NCBI GenBank assembly: GCA_036388415.1
Contig: DASVRW010000002.1
Coordinates: forward strand, 913,396-977,395
Reading direction: 5' to 3'
Length of the DNA: 64,000 bases
From: Candidatus Saccharimonadales bacterium
GTDB taxonomy: Bacteria; Patescibacteriota; Saccharimonadia; Saccharimonadales; UBA4665
In this document: one piece after another, positions 8,833 through 17,701 of the stretch
Layout: each line of letters begins with the position of its first letter
How positions within the stretch are numbered: position 1 is the first letter of the stretch
Translations under genes and position numbers: made by a program
The notes under the pieces: generated by a model
Told to the model about the DNA's origin: nothing
The model's database searches: none
The model's input: only the letters and a program-made list of their open reading frames with translations

Positions 8833-10011
8833 TCACTTTGTCTCGTGGAGCGAAACGACAACTTCGCCATTCAGGCCGATGCTGCGTGCCTGGGCCTCCC
8901 GAGCTATAGTTGCGACGTTCAGGTCGTTATTGTTTGCTAGATCAAGTATAACAGGACTCGGTATGGCTGTCACTGGCGGTTGTGATGTTTGCTGCGAACT
9001 GCCAAGCGGGGTTGCCTGGACGCCAGGACTACGCATATGCGCGTAGTTCGATATGATTGCTGGCTGCGTCACCAGAGGCTGGGCGGGCGCCATCGGCATT
9101 TGCTGTGGCTGTACAATGCTCTGCGGATAATAGACAGGCGATGGCAGCGTCAGATCATACGGATACGGCGTATTTGGCGCGAGACCCGGCAGGCTGGCGA
9201 GCGGCGCTGGATTTGGCACGACAGCGTGTTCAATCGGCGCGACATTATGCATGTGCCAGTATTCCGGCTGCGTCGCTACCTGCTGCAACCCCGATGTCTG
9301 CTGACTCGCCGTCGCTGGCTGCTGCGTCGGCACTATCTGTCCTGTTGGCTGCTGCGCCGCCATCTGCTGCACGATCTGTTGCCGGTGCTGATTGGCCGCC
9401 TGAGCCATCATGGTGTCGAACTTCTGAGCCACCGGATTGTTCTGTGTATCAAATATGTCAGATGTAGCCGTCGTATCATAATTCGGGACATCTTGCGGCA
9501 AGCTCGAAGGAGCTATCAGCCGATCAGAGCTACTCGCTTGCTGTCCACTGCCAACCAGTGAATGCATAAAGTACGCTGGATCAACATTTTTGACTGCCCA
9601 GCCGCGGCTGTCAATAGTGTCTGCAAGGGCTTTGAGCCGGCTGGTAACTTCAGTCGGTGTCAAGTTGCTGATGTGCGCCTGCTTGACAGCCTTCGGGACT
9701 GTAATCGTCACCAATTCTTTCGCACCCGACTGATTCCAAATCCGCTTGCGCGGCTTGAAATAAAATCGTATCTTCGCCAGTGCCCACACCTCTGTCGTTT
9801 GCTGCTTGCTCCACGGAAACGCAAAAAACGCTCCAAAAGCCACGAACGGCAGCAGAAAAATTGCCATGAATGCAGCCCCTTTTGCTACCGATATGAACGT
9901 CAGATACGCTGCTATTACAGCTATAGCTGCATAGATACACTGCCGCAGCGTCAACGGTCCGATGAGCGTATCTTCAGCTTCAATATCTTGGAGTACTTTG
10001 TAGGTGGCCAT
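8833..10011 (-). CDS. PrgI/VirB3-like inner-membrane protein with Gln/Pro-rich tail
   Basis: This 392-residue protein starts with a PrgI-like module: a short cytoplasmic strand (MATYKVLQDIEAEDTLIGPL), then two closely spaced membrane helices (about residues 25-42 and 47-66) and FPWSKQQTTEVWALAKIRFYF. PrgI/VirB3 proteins sit beside the VirB4 ATPase in the inner membrane, and here the gene directly precedes the TraC/VirB4 pair. Residues 150-350 are a low-complexity Gln/Pro/Ala region, much longer than ordinary PrgI (about 100-130 residues). TATACT lies nine bases before the ATG, suggesting an internal leaderless promoter. Confidence 0.85.
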   Translation of the reverse strand: MATYKVLQDIEAEDTLIGPLTLRQCIYAAIAVIAAYLTFISVAKGAAFMAIFLLPFVAFGAFFAFPWSKQQTTEVWALAKIRFYFKPRKRIWNQSGAKELVTITVPKAVKQAHISNLTPTEVTSRLKALADTIDSRGWAVKNVDPAYFMHSLVGSGQQASSSDRLIAPSSLPQDVPNYDTTATSDIFDTQNNPVAQKFDTMMAQAANQHRQQIVQQMAAQQPTGQIVPTQQPATASQQTSGLQQVATQPEYWHMHNVAPIEHAVVPNPAPLASLPGLAPNTPYPYDLTLPSPVYYPQSIVQPQQMPMAPAQPLVTQPAIISNYAHMRSPGVQATPLGSSQQTSQPPVTAIPSPVILDLANNNDLNVATIAREAQARSIGLNGEVVVSLHETK

Positions 10012-10084
10012 GCTTAGTTAAGTATAGCAAGGCTTGGCCGGAAAAAATACGCATCGTACCTATCGGTCTCAGGTCACAACATCG

Positions 10085-11176
10085 TTATCGAGTTCTACTA
10101 AATTCCCTAAGAGCATGCTTCAGCATAACAATTACTTCGTCCGGGGCATCATCATTCGTATAGTCGCTGATTAGTTTGTTTCGAACTGCTTGCGTTAATT
10201 GCTTAAATTCGTCACTTGGCACGACTGGTATAGATCGTGCTTCACGTATAGCTTTTGCCTGGCTGCGAATTTCTTGAGCAATATCTTCACTCAATTTTTC
10301 CAGCTTGGCATCTTCAAATAGTGATACATAAGCAGGGTCAACTTGGGCGCGTATGTTGGCGAGATTTTGTTCGGCTTGTGCCTGTTTGTCTATAGTTGAA
10401 CCCTCGACTCTATCAAGCGGAGCAGGCTGTACGCGGGTACCTACTATTCTTCTACCTGTTATGTCCATGCCTCTTGCTAACATGGCTGCTTCCTGTTGAC
10501 GCATCGCATCTCGTTGAGCGCGCGTTGACATAGTTTCAATAGGCTGTTTAGCCTGCTCCAGTTGCGCTGCACTGTAGGGATTTACCCGCAACTTCGTTAA
10601 ACGCTCAGCGTTCCAATGATTGTCATCTGCGAATGGATCCGGCTCAGGCGTTTCGACTTGTTTTCTGGCTAGAAGTGATCCAAGTTTCTTGACATAACCT
10701 AAATAATGAGCGCTGTTTCGTCCTGCCTCATCTTTTCGTTCAGTAATAAAGCGTTTAGTACGACTTTCACTAAGTGCTGAGCCGTAGCCAGTGAGTGATG
10801 GAGGGCTTTGTTTCCGAGTTGTTCTGACTACGTATGTATCTTCGGTTTCACCCACTGTTTGTTTCGAGATTATTCCTTTGTCCTGAAGTGTTTCAAATGT
10901 CGCCACTAGTTCTGGAACAGTAAGTGAGCTACCATCATCATGGTCTATGCTATGGGGTGTAGAGTTTCCGTAAGCTTCTTTCGGGGCCTGTCCGGTCAAC
11001 AGTTTTTCGTACCCTTCCGGTGTAATAGCAGTAGTATGATGATTTTGTACAGTAAGCTGAATTGCGTCCCATTCTGAAATACTCATAGGAACATCGGTTA
11101 GTTGGTCGGTAGTCAAAAATCCACGAGGAAATTCAGCACGAGGCTCGGTGGGTGGGGTTGATCGAGGTGATTCCAT
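10085..11176 (-). CDS. Hypothetical cytoplasmic protein in the T4SS operon
   Basis: This 363-residue hydrophilic protein has no signal peptide or membrane helix. The sequence is rich in Glu, Arg, Gln and Thr; residues 70-125 contain a winged-helix-like stretch (SLTVPELVATFETLQDKG), and much of residues 200-340 is helical and charged. No family recognised. It sits between the VirB6-like and PrgI-like genes on the same strand, so a cytoplasmic T4SS accessory role (regulator, chaperone or substrate adaptor) is possible. TATGCT lies 11 bases upstream of the ATG. Confidence 0.7.
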   Translation of the reverse strand: MESPRSTPPTEPRAEFPRGFLTTDQLTDVPMSISEWDAIQLTVQNHHTTAITPEGYEKLLTGQAPKEAYGNSTPHSIDHDDGSSLTVPELVATFETLQDKGIISKQTVGETEDTYVVRTTRKQSPPSLTGYGSALSESRTKRFITERKDEAGRNSAHYLGYVKKLGSLLARKQVETPEPDPFADDNHWNAERLTKLRVNPYSAAQLEQAKQPIETMSTRAQRDAMRQQEAAMLARGMDITGRRIVGTRVQPAPLDRVEGSTIDKQAQAEQNLANIRAQVDPAYVSLFEDAKLEKLSEDIAQEIRSQAKAIREARSIPVVPSDEFKQLTQAVRNKLISDYTNDDAPDEVIVMLKHALREFSRTR

Positions 11177-11258
11177 GATTTAATCCTAGCATAATAATGT
11201 ACTATTGTCAATAATCGTAAGTAGTATAATCTAGATGAAGCCAATCGATGAGAGTAGT

Positions 11259-14156
11259 CTAATGGTCTTGATCGCGATTTTGTCGATCTCGAGCGACTGC
11301 TAATGGATCTACGCCCTGGCGGTTGCGCTGTAGGCTTTCTTCCTGATACGGTCTTTGACCGTATAAGGTCTGTTCGTGTGCGTCTGCAACGGCACCTCCA
11401 AACGTAGCTGTACCTGGTCGTCTATTTTCAACAACTCGTCCATTCTGTACACCCAGTCCTTGACGGGTACCGTAAATAGCTTCGGTGTTAACCTCTGGCC
11501 CATAAGCTGTGTTGCTTTCCATATTTTCCATTTTAGCCCGTATTTGACCTAAGGTTACTTCGGATTGGTATCGCTGAGTTGTAGGTACGGAGGTAGGATC
11601 GGCAGCTGCTTGCTCAAGTACGGACGCGTGCCGTGCTTGAGCCCCGTTCATGCGACCCATCATGTTACGGATTGATGAAGGTTTGTTACGTGCTAATGAC
11701 ATACCATCTGTACCGCGAGCAGCTTCAACGGCCATATCTTCAAATCGTTCACGATATTGAATACCGATTTGATTCGAAGATGCACGAGCGTTACCGCTAT
11801 CAATGATATCGCTTAACAAAGCCGAACCCATCCCATAAGATGTTTTAAGATCATTACGCCCTGCTCGCTCTGATGTTCCGCGCATTTCTCCCCACATTGA
11901 ATCAGCGAGTACTTTATTGCCACCGGAAACCCTGGCAATTGTTGAATACATCTGTGTATCGTCATCATAGCCAGTTCCTGTTGCTGCTAACTGCTTGGCT
12001 GCATATACTTGACGCGCCTTGCCGAATCCGCCACTTGCTTTTACGCCTGCAATTGACTGCTCTACATCCTCGCTATTCATGCCATAATCTCGCGCCATTC
12101 GGTTTCGTGCTTCAAATGCTGAGCCATAAGTCATCGCCCGCAAGGAATCGTCCTTGAACATAATGCCTTGTGCTTTCTCCGATTTGGCAAATGCTCCGGC
12201 AGAAACCGCCATTTTTTGGTCGTAGGCTTCTCTACCTCTTCGGCCAAATCCAAGGTTACGAGTTGACCCCCTTGCAGTAAGCGTATTCATTGTCTTATTG
12301 TTGTATAACTCTCCGGAACTGGCCTTCTGTTTGCGCGTAGCCATTGTGTTGCCACGGTACTTCCTGAGCCGGTCAAATCCGCCGCGGCTGCGGTCGTTGA
12401 AGCTGCCGCCGATAGTACGCATTAGACCGCCGGCAAACTTGAATGTCAGCGGAATGAGGAAGTACGGCATGATGTAGGCTGCAAAGGCCATAAGTTGGCT
12501 AATGGCATCTGCCTTGCCTATGTCGCTGCCCACCGCGACCACTGCAAAAACCTTTCCAACTGCCAGGAACGCAACGATGATCGGGAACATCATTAGGGCT
12601 TTGGTGAATGATTCATACCAGAGCTTGTAGACGCTCTGTGTATTTGGCAGGATGGAACAGGCGATAGCGATCGGTGCAAATAGTATCAGTACAATTATGA
12701 TGAGCTGTCGAACGATGAGTACGAGAAATGCGATAGCCACTGCCATAGCTGCAGTTACGACGAAGCTGAGCAGTCCGACGATGCCGAGAGCAGCGATAGC
12801 ACCGCCACCAATGATGTTCATGATGAGTTGTCCGGCGACATCGAGCTGAATACTATTATCTAGATTTTTGAACGGTAAATAAATAATCTGCCGTATCCCT
12901 ACCCCCAAGTCATTGGTTAGTATGACGAAGAATTTCATAATTTCCCACGACAACGCGATGCCAACGATGGCAAAAATTAACCGAGGCAGTATCTTCTTGA
13001 TTGTGTATGCGTCAAGCACTTCAAACCCGAGGGCCTGCGCAATAACCATGGCAAGGGCGGCAATGACAAGTATGGCCAGTGCAATACCGCGGAAGGTCTG
13101 CCAGGCGCCGTAGTAGCCTTTCCCGTCTTCGGTAGAAAATATTTTTTCCTGGTCAACTGATAGCAAGCTAACAATACCTTCATCGAGCGTTACGATGACA
13201 GCGTTCATGCCCTGGATAGTCGGACATAAAAGCCAGGTCAAAGGATTGCGCTTTTTAAAGTCACAGTCGAGACTAGGATCTGCCGCTCCTGCTGCGCCCG
13301 AGGTACTATCGGTTTTCTCGGCCGAGCTGCCTGGGTTGGCTGCTACGTAAGCTTTAAATTCATTCGCATACTTTGCATCACCGAGTCTTTTAGCGATAGA
13401 TTGACACTCTAATTTGGCATCATTGCCACTGTCGACACCGAAACCGACGACGGGTGCATCCGTCTTGTCTGCAGTGTAGCCATATGTTGTGAGGCTTACC
13501 GTGTCAGTTTTGATGTCATAGACGTGTATAGGAAATTTATTTGCCGGCTGGTCATTGACGTTAGCAGGTAGTAGCGATGCGTTACATCCTTTGTCGGCCA
13601 CGACATTTTTGTACATTATATAGTACATGGTCTGGTCGGGAGCGATGTTTGGAATATTGCCTTGGAATAGCTTGGAGCCGATCAAATTCAGCATGGTAGT
13701 TTGAGCGGTACCGTCATTCTTTGGAAAGTATGAACCGGCTACTTTATTGAATATCAGGTCAGCGGGCTGAGTATAGTCTCCTGTGTACCCTGCTAGATTT
13801 AATAAATTTGAGAACCAATTATTTTCATTATTACAACCAAGCCTACCGTCGCCAGCGTCTATGTGGAGACCCACGCGGGCTTTGTCACCTGCAAGCCATT
13901 TGCCTGATTTGATATCGGCCTCACTGACGCCTTCTTTCAGGTAACATTCCCCTGACTTGAGTGCGGAATATGTCGACCAGACTGTTGCTTGCTCGGCGAC
14001 CGTCATAGTATAGAAGGTACCGGTTGCAGTGCCAGGGTCTGCTGCGATGGCAGCATAAGCTGTAGAGCTAGTCTGGGGTAATATGCTGCTGAGCGCGGTA
14101 AAGCTGACGAGCGCTACCGCGATAAGATAATTGAATCGTTTGAATGCTTTTTTCAT
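11259..14156 (-). CDS. VirB6/TrbL-like polytopic T4SS channel protein
   Basis: This 965-residue protein has a signal-like N-terminal helix (residues 10-36), an external region to about residue 340, and then a block of membrane helices at about 345-585 with VirB6/TrbL-like stretches (GLLSFVVTAAMAVAIAFLVLIV, given here in part, then RQLIIIVLILFAPIAIAC and FKFAGGLMRTIGG). A long polar, probably cytoplasmic tail follows (about 600-965). VirB6/TrbL forms part of the inner-membrane channel of T4SS. It is the first gene of the minus-strand operon, divergent from the pilin genes. Confidence 0.85.
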   Translation of the reverse strand: MKKAFKRFNYLIAVALVSFTALSSILPQTSSTAYAAIAADPGTATGTFYTMTVAEQATVWSTYSALKSGECYLKEGVSEADIKSGKWLAGDKARVGLHIDAGDGRLGCNNENNWFSNLLNLAGYTGDYTQPADLIFNKVAGSYFPKNDGTAQTTMLNLIGSKLFQGNIPNIAPDQTMYYIMYKNVVADKGCNASLLPANVNDQPANKFPIHVYDIKTDTVSLTTYGYTADKTDAPVVGFGVDSGNDAKLECQSIAKRLGDAKYANEFKAYVAANPGSSAEKTDSTSGAAGAADPSLDCDFKKRNPLTWLLCPTIQGMNAVIVTLDEGIVSLLSVDQEKIFSTEDGKGYYGAWQTFRGIALAILVIAALAMVIAQALGFEVLDAYTIKKILPRLIFAIVGIALSWEIMKFFVILTNDLGVGIRQIIYLPFKNLDNSIQLDVAGQLIMNIIGGGAIAALGIVGLLSFVVTAAMAVAIAFLVLIVRQLIIIVLILFAPIAIACSILPNTQSVYKLWYESFTKALMMFPIIVAFLAVGKVFAVVAVGSDIGKADAISQLMAFAAYIMPYFLIPLTFKFAGGLMRTIGGSFNDRSRGGFDRLRKYRGNTMATRKQKASSGELYNNKTMNTLTARGSTRNLGFGRRGREAYDQKMAVSAGAFAKSEKAQGIMFKDDSLRAMTYGSAFEARNRMARDYGMNSEDVEQSIAGVKASGGFGKARQVYAAKQLAATGTGYDDDTQMYSTIARVSGGNKVLADSMWGEMRGTSERAGRNDLKTSYGMGSALLSDIIDSGNARASSNQIGIQYRERFEDMAVEAARGTDGMSLARNKPSSIRNMMGRMNGAQARHASVLEQAAADPTSVPTTQRYQSEVTLGQIRAKMENMESNTAYGPEVNTEAIYGTRQGLGVQNGRVVENRRPGTATFGGAVADAHEQTLYGQRPYQEESLQRNRQGVDPLAVARDRQNRDQDH

Positions 14157-14254
14157 GATTTGCCGTTTAATGCTGGCGGACCCACACCAAAGTTGTCTGA
14201 TACTTACATACTATATCATAGACCTGGCAGGTAAACACAAAAACTTACAGAGGG

Positions 14255-14283
14255 TTGTATATCTGTAATAAGCAGGATATATT
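14255..14283 (+). promoter_or_regulatory. Probable promoter of the pilin operon
   Basis: TTGTAT (14255-14260) and TATATT (14278-14283) are separated by 17 bases, and the first pilin ATG follows 15 bases later. The 142-base gap between the divergent VirB6-like gene and the pilins must hold promoters for both directions. Confidence 0.45.
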
Positions 14284-14298
14284 AGCAATAAAGCAGCC

Positions 14299-14799
14299 AT
14301 GAAGATAAAATTATCATATATGAAAAAAATTATAACTTTAACGTTATTAGTGCTCGGCATCATCAGCATTAGCGTGTATGCCGCGCCTTCGCTGACTGTA
14401 TATGCCGAAACCCTCGGCGAAAGAGCGCAGTGCCAGGGCGATCGCACAAGTTGTGTCTGCCCAACTACTGGCGCGCGGCCAGCCGGCTGTACCGATCCTG
14501 CGACGACGGATGAGCCGATTATTGATTGCAATGATGACGGTAAATTCGACAAGAACTGTAACCTTTTTACCAAATATGTTAACCCGCTCATCATCCTTCT
14601 ATCCTCGATGGTCGGTGTGGCTGTCGTCTTCGGCATCATCTACGGCGGTATTCAGTATTCTGCTTCGGCCGGAGATCCGCAGAAGGCCGCCAAAGCCAAA
14701 AACCATATTCGTAATTCCATTGTTGCCCTGCTATTCTTCTTCTTTTTGTATATGCTATTGAAGTTCTTGATACCTGGAGGTAGCCTGATAACGGGTTAA
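14299..14799 (+). CDS. T4SS pilin-like protein 1
   Basis: This 166-residue protein has a signal peptide (residues 1-35), a Cys-rich external segment (CQGDRTSCVCPTTG, six Cys before the first helix) and two membrane helices at about 93-115 and 138-160. The connecting loop GGIQYSASAGDPQKAAKAK has the pattern shared by all six neighbours and typical of VirB2/TrbC-like T4SS pilins. The first ATG is used; an in-frame ATG seven codons on is an alternative start. The stop overlaps the next start (TAATG). The extra cysteines could form disulfides on the surface. Confidence 0.85.
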   Translation: MKIKLSYMKKIITLTLLVLGIISISVYAAPSLTVYAETLGERAQCQGDRTSCVCPTTGARPAGCTDPATTDEPIIDCNDDGKFDKNCNLFTKYVNPLIILLSSMVGVAVVFGIIYGGIQYSASAGDPQKAAKAKNHIRNSIVALLFFFFLYMLLKFLIPGGSLITG

Positions 14800-15185
14800 T
14801 GATTATGCTGACACAATTTTTATCACGATTTGCGGTTTCGGAAGAGTGTGCCGCTATAGAACCATCATTTTTTGGTCTAAAGCCGTGGTACCACTATCTC
14901 GATACTGATGCAAAATGCAATGTTATTGATTTCAATTTCCTGGACATCAACGGCCGCAGCGATATTGCGCTGATCGCACTTGCTATCGTCGATGACCTGC
15001 TTCGTATCGCGGGGATCATAGCTATCGGCTACATCATATACGGCGGTATACTATACGTGACTAGCCAGGGTTCCCCCGACCAGACACAAAAGGCCCAAAA
15101 TACGATACAAAATGCTTTGATCGGGCTCGTCATCGCCGTACTCGCCATCTCGGCAGTTGCATTCTTCGGCAGTAGAATAGGATAA
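14799..15185 (+). CDS. T4SS pilin-like protein 2 (atypical N-terminus)
   Basis: This 128-residue protein shares the two-helix core (about residues 65-85 and 105-125) and the GGILYVTSQGSPDQTQKAQNT loop of its neighbours, but lacks a normal signal peptide. Instead it has about 60 polar residues with two Cys (EECAAIEPSFF, DAKCNVIDF). Its ATG overlaps the stop of pilin 1, and its TAA overlaps the ATG of pilin 3. It may be a minor or tip subunit, or a scaffold for the others; that is inference. Confidence 0.8.
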   Translation: MIMLTQFLSRFAVSEECAAIEPSFFGLKPWYHYLDTDAKCNVIDFNFLDINGRSDIALIALAIVDDLLRIAGIIAIGYIIYGGILYVTSQGSPDQTQKAQNTIQNALIGLVIAVLAISAVAFFGSRIG

Positions 15186-15574
15186 TGTATATGATGAAAA
15201 GATTTTCCGCACTACTCCTGACAGCTCTAGTCGCAGTTTCGCTTGCCGGCGGCGTCGGCACCGCGTCTGCTTTTGCTCCACTCACCGGTGTCAACACACT
15301 GGCAGCTACTGGATACGAAGTTGATATTTCACCATTACCGAAGGCTGATGCCGACGAAACTAGTGTCCGGGCCATATTCGCTGTTGTATTTGGCATCATC
15401 GGCGCGTTGTCGCTACTCATGCTTACAATCGGTGGATTCCGCTACATTACATCGGAAGGTGATCCGCAGGCCGCCGCCAAAGCCAAAGGGACAATCATTT
15501 ACGCACTCGTCGGACTGGTTATATCAATCGCTGCGGTCAGTATCGTCAGCTTTGTCTTATTGAGGGTTACTTGA
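15185..15574 (+). CDS. T4SS pilin-like protein 3
   Basis: This 129-residue protein has a cleavable-looking signal peptide (residues 1-28, ending near ASA), a short external segment without Cys, and two membrane helices at about 60-82 and 105-127. The loop GGFRYITSEGDPQAAAKAKG is the family signature. Start and stop overlap the flanking pilin genes, so translation is coupled. Length and layout match VirB2/TrbC-like pilins after signal cleavage. Confidence 0.86.
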   Translation: MYMMKRFSALLLTALVAVSLAGGVGTASAFAPLTGVNTLAATGYEVDISPLPKADADETSVRAIFAVVFGIIGALSLLMLTIGGFRYITSEGDPQAAAKAKGTIIYALVGLVISIAAVSIVSFVLLRVT

Positions 15575-15576
15575 TC

Positions 15577-15969
15577 ATGTACAAACTTACTATCATACGA
15601 TTTGTCATGTCACTGGCCTTTATTGCTGCCATGCTGTTCCCTGTCTTGCCGGCCCATGCGGCGACAAACCCATTCGGTAGCTTAGAATGTGCGAAAGCCA
15701 GAGAATCTCCGGTTTGCAAATCCACAGGTGGCAACCCCATATCCGGTGAAAACGGGATTATACGTAATGCGACCAGGCTCATTGCCACTCTCGCGGCCGC
15801 AGTAGCGATCATCATCATCATCTTGGCCGGTATCCGCTACATTACCTCAGACGGCGACGCTGAGGCCGTAGCAAAAGCCAAACGGACGATTATTTTGGCT
15901 GCTGTCGGTCTAGTCATTATCGCTCTTGGCCAAGCACTTATTAATTTCGTATTAAACAGGGTTATATAA
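15577..15969 (+). CDS. T4SS pilin-like protein 4
   Basis: The ATG at 15577 begins a good signal peptide (MYKLTIIRFVMS to PAHA) two bases after the previous stop; a TTG two codons earlier is a possible alternative. The protein has 130 residues, a short external region with two Cys (ECAKARESPVCK) and two membrane helices at about 60-85 and 105-127. The linking loop AGIRYITSDGDAEAVAKAKR matches the other pilins. The TAA overlaps the ATG of pilin 5. Confidence 0.86.
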   Translation: MYKLTIIRFVMSLAFIAAMLFPVLPAHAATNPFGSLECAKARESPVCKSTGGNPISGENGIIRNATRLIATLAAAVAIIIIILAGIRYITSDGDAEAVAKAKRTIILAAVGLVIIALGQALINFVLNRVI

Positions 15970-16361
15970 TGAAAAAATATATTGTTGGTTTACTAATGGC
16001 GATAACGATGATTAGTGGTGGCATAGGTTTCACCGGTCAGGCGCTGGCAGCCCCTGCACCGACAAGTTCGGCAAGGGCTGAAGTGTGTGCTGGTGTCAAC
16101 GGCCAAGTCACGGGAGGGTGTAGTACGACGAGCGGAGCGAGTATTTCTAAGATATTAAAAGGCCTTATCAACCTCCTCAGCGTCATTGCTGGTATAGCGG
16201 CGGTGATTATGATCATCATCTCAGGACTCAAGTATATTACTTCTTCTGGCGAGGCGCAGGCTGTGTCGAGCGCTAAACGCACGCTAATCTATGCCGTTGT
16301 CGGCCTCGTTGTGGTAGCCGTGTCACAATTCATCGTCCATTTCGTTCTTACGACCGTATAG
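15969..16361 (+). CDS. T4SS pilin-like protein 5
   Basis: This 130-residue protein has a signal peptide (residues 1-27, ending ALA), a short segment with two Cys (EVCAGVNGQVTGGCS), and two membrane helices at about 60-82 and 105-127 joined by SGLKYITSSGEAQAVSSAKR. It is the last member of the overlapping five-gene block. It is most like pilin 6, which has its own expression signals, so a recent duplication is likely. Confidence 0.86.
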   Translation: MKKYIVGLLMAITMISGGIGFTGQALAAPAPTSSARAEVCAGVNGQVTGGCSTTSGASISKILKGLINLLSVIAGIAAVIMIIISGLKYITSSGEAQAVSSAKRTLIYAVVGLVVVAVSQFIVHFVLTTV

Positions 16362-16381
16362 TAGTTATGCTTGCATTATCG

Positions 16382-16426
16382 GTGTTAGATGTGATATAAA
16401 TAAGTTGAAATTGAAACAATAAGGAA
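16382..16426 (+). promoter_or_regulatory. Probable promoter and RBS of the sixth pilin gene
   Basis: A -10-like TATAAA lies in GATATAAATAAG near 16395-16400, with TTGCAT upstream near 16371-16376 (18-base gap). AAGGAAAGG just before the ATG at 16435 is a strong ribosome binding site, absent from the overlapping pilin genes. Separate, stronger expression of this subunit is inferred. Confidence 0.45.
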
Positions 16427-16434
16427 AGGTAATT

Positions 16435-16872
16435 ATGATTACTAAACTAAAAAAATTAACATTGATTGTAGCAGCTGCACTTGCTCTGAGTGTACCTGCG
16501 CTCGTTTCGTCGACAGGCTATGCAGCAGATCCGGTACCGGCGGTAGATGTTCAAAGTGGACTTAATTGTGGTGCCGACTTCAACCTCAACGCCACAACAG
16601 GTTGTGCTGACCCAACGACTGCTTCTGGTAATGGACTTACTAACCTTGTCCGTAGGATCGTAAATATTTTCTCGGTCATTGTCGGCGTTATTGCTGTCAT
16701 TATGATCATTATCGGTGGTCTGAAGTACATTACCTCCGGTGGCGAATCAAGTAACGTGTCGGGTGCGAAGAATACGATTATTTATGCAATCGTCGGTCTT
16801 ATAGTTGTCGCATTAGCTCAATTCATTGTTCGTTTTGTACTTACCAATACAACCGGCCTTACGACAGGATAG
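16435..16872 (+). CDS. T4SS pilin-like protein 6 (candidate major subunit)
   Basis: This 145-residue protein has a signal peptide (residues 1-30, ending near GYA), an external segment with two Cys (LNCGADFNLNATTGCAD), and membrane helices at about 72-95 and 115-138 with the loop GGLKYITSGGESSNVSGAKN. It is separated from pilins 1-5 by 73 bases and has its own likely promoter, a clear Shine-Dalgarno and a terminator. Major pilins are usually the most strongly expressed, so this is the best candidate for the main fibre subunit. Confidence 0.87.
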   Translation: MITKLKKLTLIVAAALALSVPALVSSTGYAADPVPAVDVQSGLNCGADFNLNATTGCADPTTASGNGLTNLVRRIVNIFSVIVGVIAVIMIIIGGLKYITSGGESSNVSGAKNTIIYAIVGLIVVALAQFIVRFVLTNTTGLTTG

Positions 16873-16892
16873 TTTGGTAATGTTACTGTCTG

Positions 16893-16920
16893 AAAAGCTC
16901 GCTTCGGCGAGCTTTTTTTA
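16893..16920 (+). terminator. Rho-independent terminator after the pilin array
   Basis: AAAAGCTCGC and GCGAGCTTTT form a 10-bp stem around a TTCG tetraloop, followed by a T-run, 21 bases after the sixth pilin stop. Confidence 0.9.
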
Positions 16921-16954
16921 TTAGTGTATTTTAGTTAATACGTATGTTACACAA

Positions 16955-16990
16955 AAATAACCCCTAGGTGTTAATGTCTAGGGGTTATTT
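16955..16990 (-). terminator. Terminator of the hsp20 gene
   Basis: A 13-bp stem (AAATAACCCCTAG with CTAGGGGTTATTT) lies just beyond the hsp20 stop, and the minus strand continues with a T-run. It may act in both directions between the convergent genes. Confidence 0.8.
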
Positions 16991-17007
16991 AAATTATGAA
17001 ATTCAGT

Positions 17008-17499
17008 CTACAGAATCTGAATCTTCTTCACGGTATCCTGCTTGACCTTGCCAAAGCTGATGGTCAGGACGCCGTCTTTCAGGACAGCTTCGATCTCCTC
17101 TTCTTTAACTGGCACTGGCAGTGCGATGCTGCGTGAGAATTCACCCCAGTAACATTCCTGCAGGAAGTAATTTTCGACGTCATCTTCGTTGCCGGCAGAT
17201 AGGGTGCCACGGATAGTCAGTGTATTGTCGGAGATGCTGACATCAAGGTCGTGCTTGTTGACACCAGCAGTGCGAGCTTTGACAACCAGCTTTTCTTTGG
17301 TTTCGTAGACATCGACAGCCAATTGGCCAGGGACGCTTTCTTCTTCGTCCCATTCGTCGGCTGCAGGAGCTGCCGGTCCGGCAGGACTTGGTGATGAACC
17401 GAGATCATCGTCACCGAGGAATGCTGCAGTCAGTTCATCCTCTTCCATCAACAAATCGTCGTCGCGAGATCGTCGAGCCATAATAATATTATCCTCCAA
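17008..17499 (-). CDS. Small heat shock protein (Hsp20/alpha-crystallin)
   Basis: This 163-residue protein is an ATP-independent holdase. An acidic N-terminus (residues 1-55) precedes the alpha-crystallin domain at about 57-160: beta strands KLVVKARTAGVNKHDLDVSI, given here in part, then GEFSRSIALP and DGVLTISFGK. The Gx(L/I)xx motif is GVLTI. The ATG follows GGAGG, a strong ribosome binding site. It is transcribed alone towards its own terminator. No CIRCE-like repeat was seen upstream. Confidence 0.92.
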   Translation of the reverse strand: MEDNIIMARRSRDDDLLMEEDELTAAFLGDDDLGSSPSPAGPAAPAADEWDEEESVPGQLAVDVYETKEKLVVKARTAGVNKHDLDVSISDNTLTIRGTLSAGNEDDVENYFLQECYWGEFSRSIALPVPVKEEEIEAVLKDGVLTISFGKVKQDTVKKIQIL

Positions 17500-17701
17500 T
17501 AAGTAGTGTTATAAACGTTAGATAAGAGATGCGGCCGCCGTGTGGTGCCCTGCTCCATGCTTTGATATTCCAGACAGACATATTGCATGTAGAATACTGT
17601 CATTCTGGATGTGCTTGCATTTTTGTGTTATTAAAAGTATATCTAGTATCGTAACTCCTTGCAACTAACTCTAGCAGTATTTACAACGCATTAATCACAA
17701 C

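Noticed and set aside
8989-9561. Arg/Trp-rich plus-strand frames opposite the PrgI-like gene
   Set aside because: They mirror the Gln/Pro codons of the low-complexity tail on the other strand; composition is not protein-like and no start signals are seen.
9971-14156. Conjugative relaxase or coupling protein within the T4SS locus
   Set aside because: No relaxase histidine motif and no VirD4/TraG-like ATPase was recognised in 381-16872, so DNA conjugation cannot be claimed from this window.
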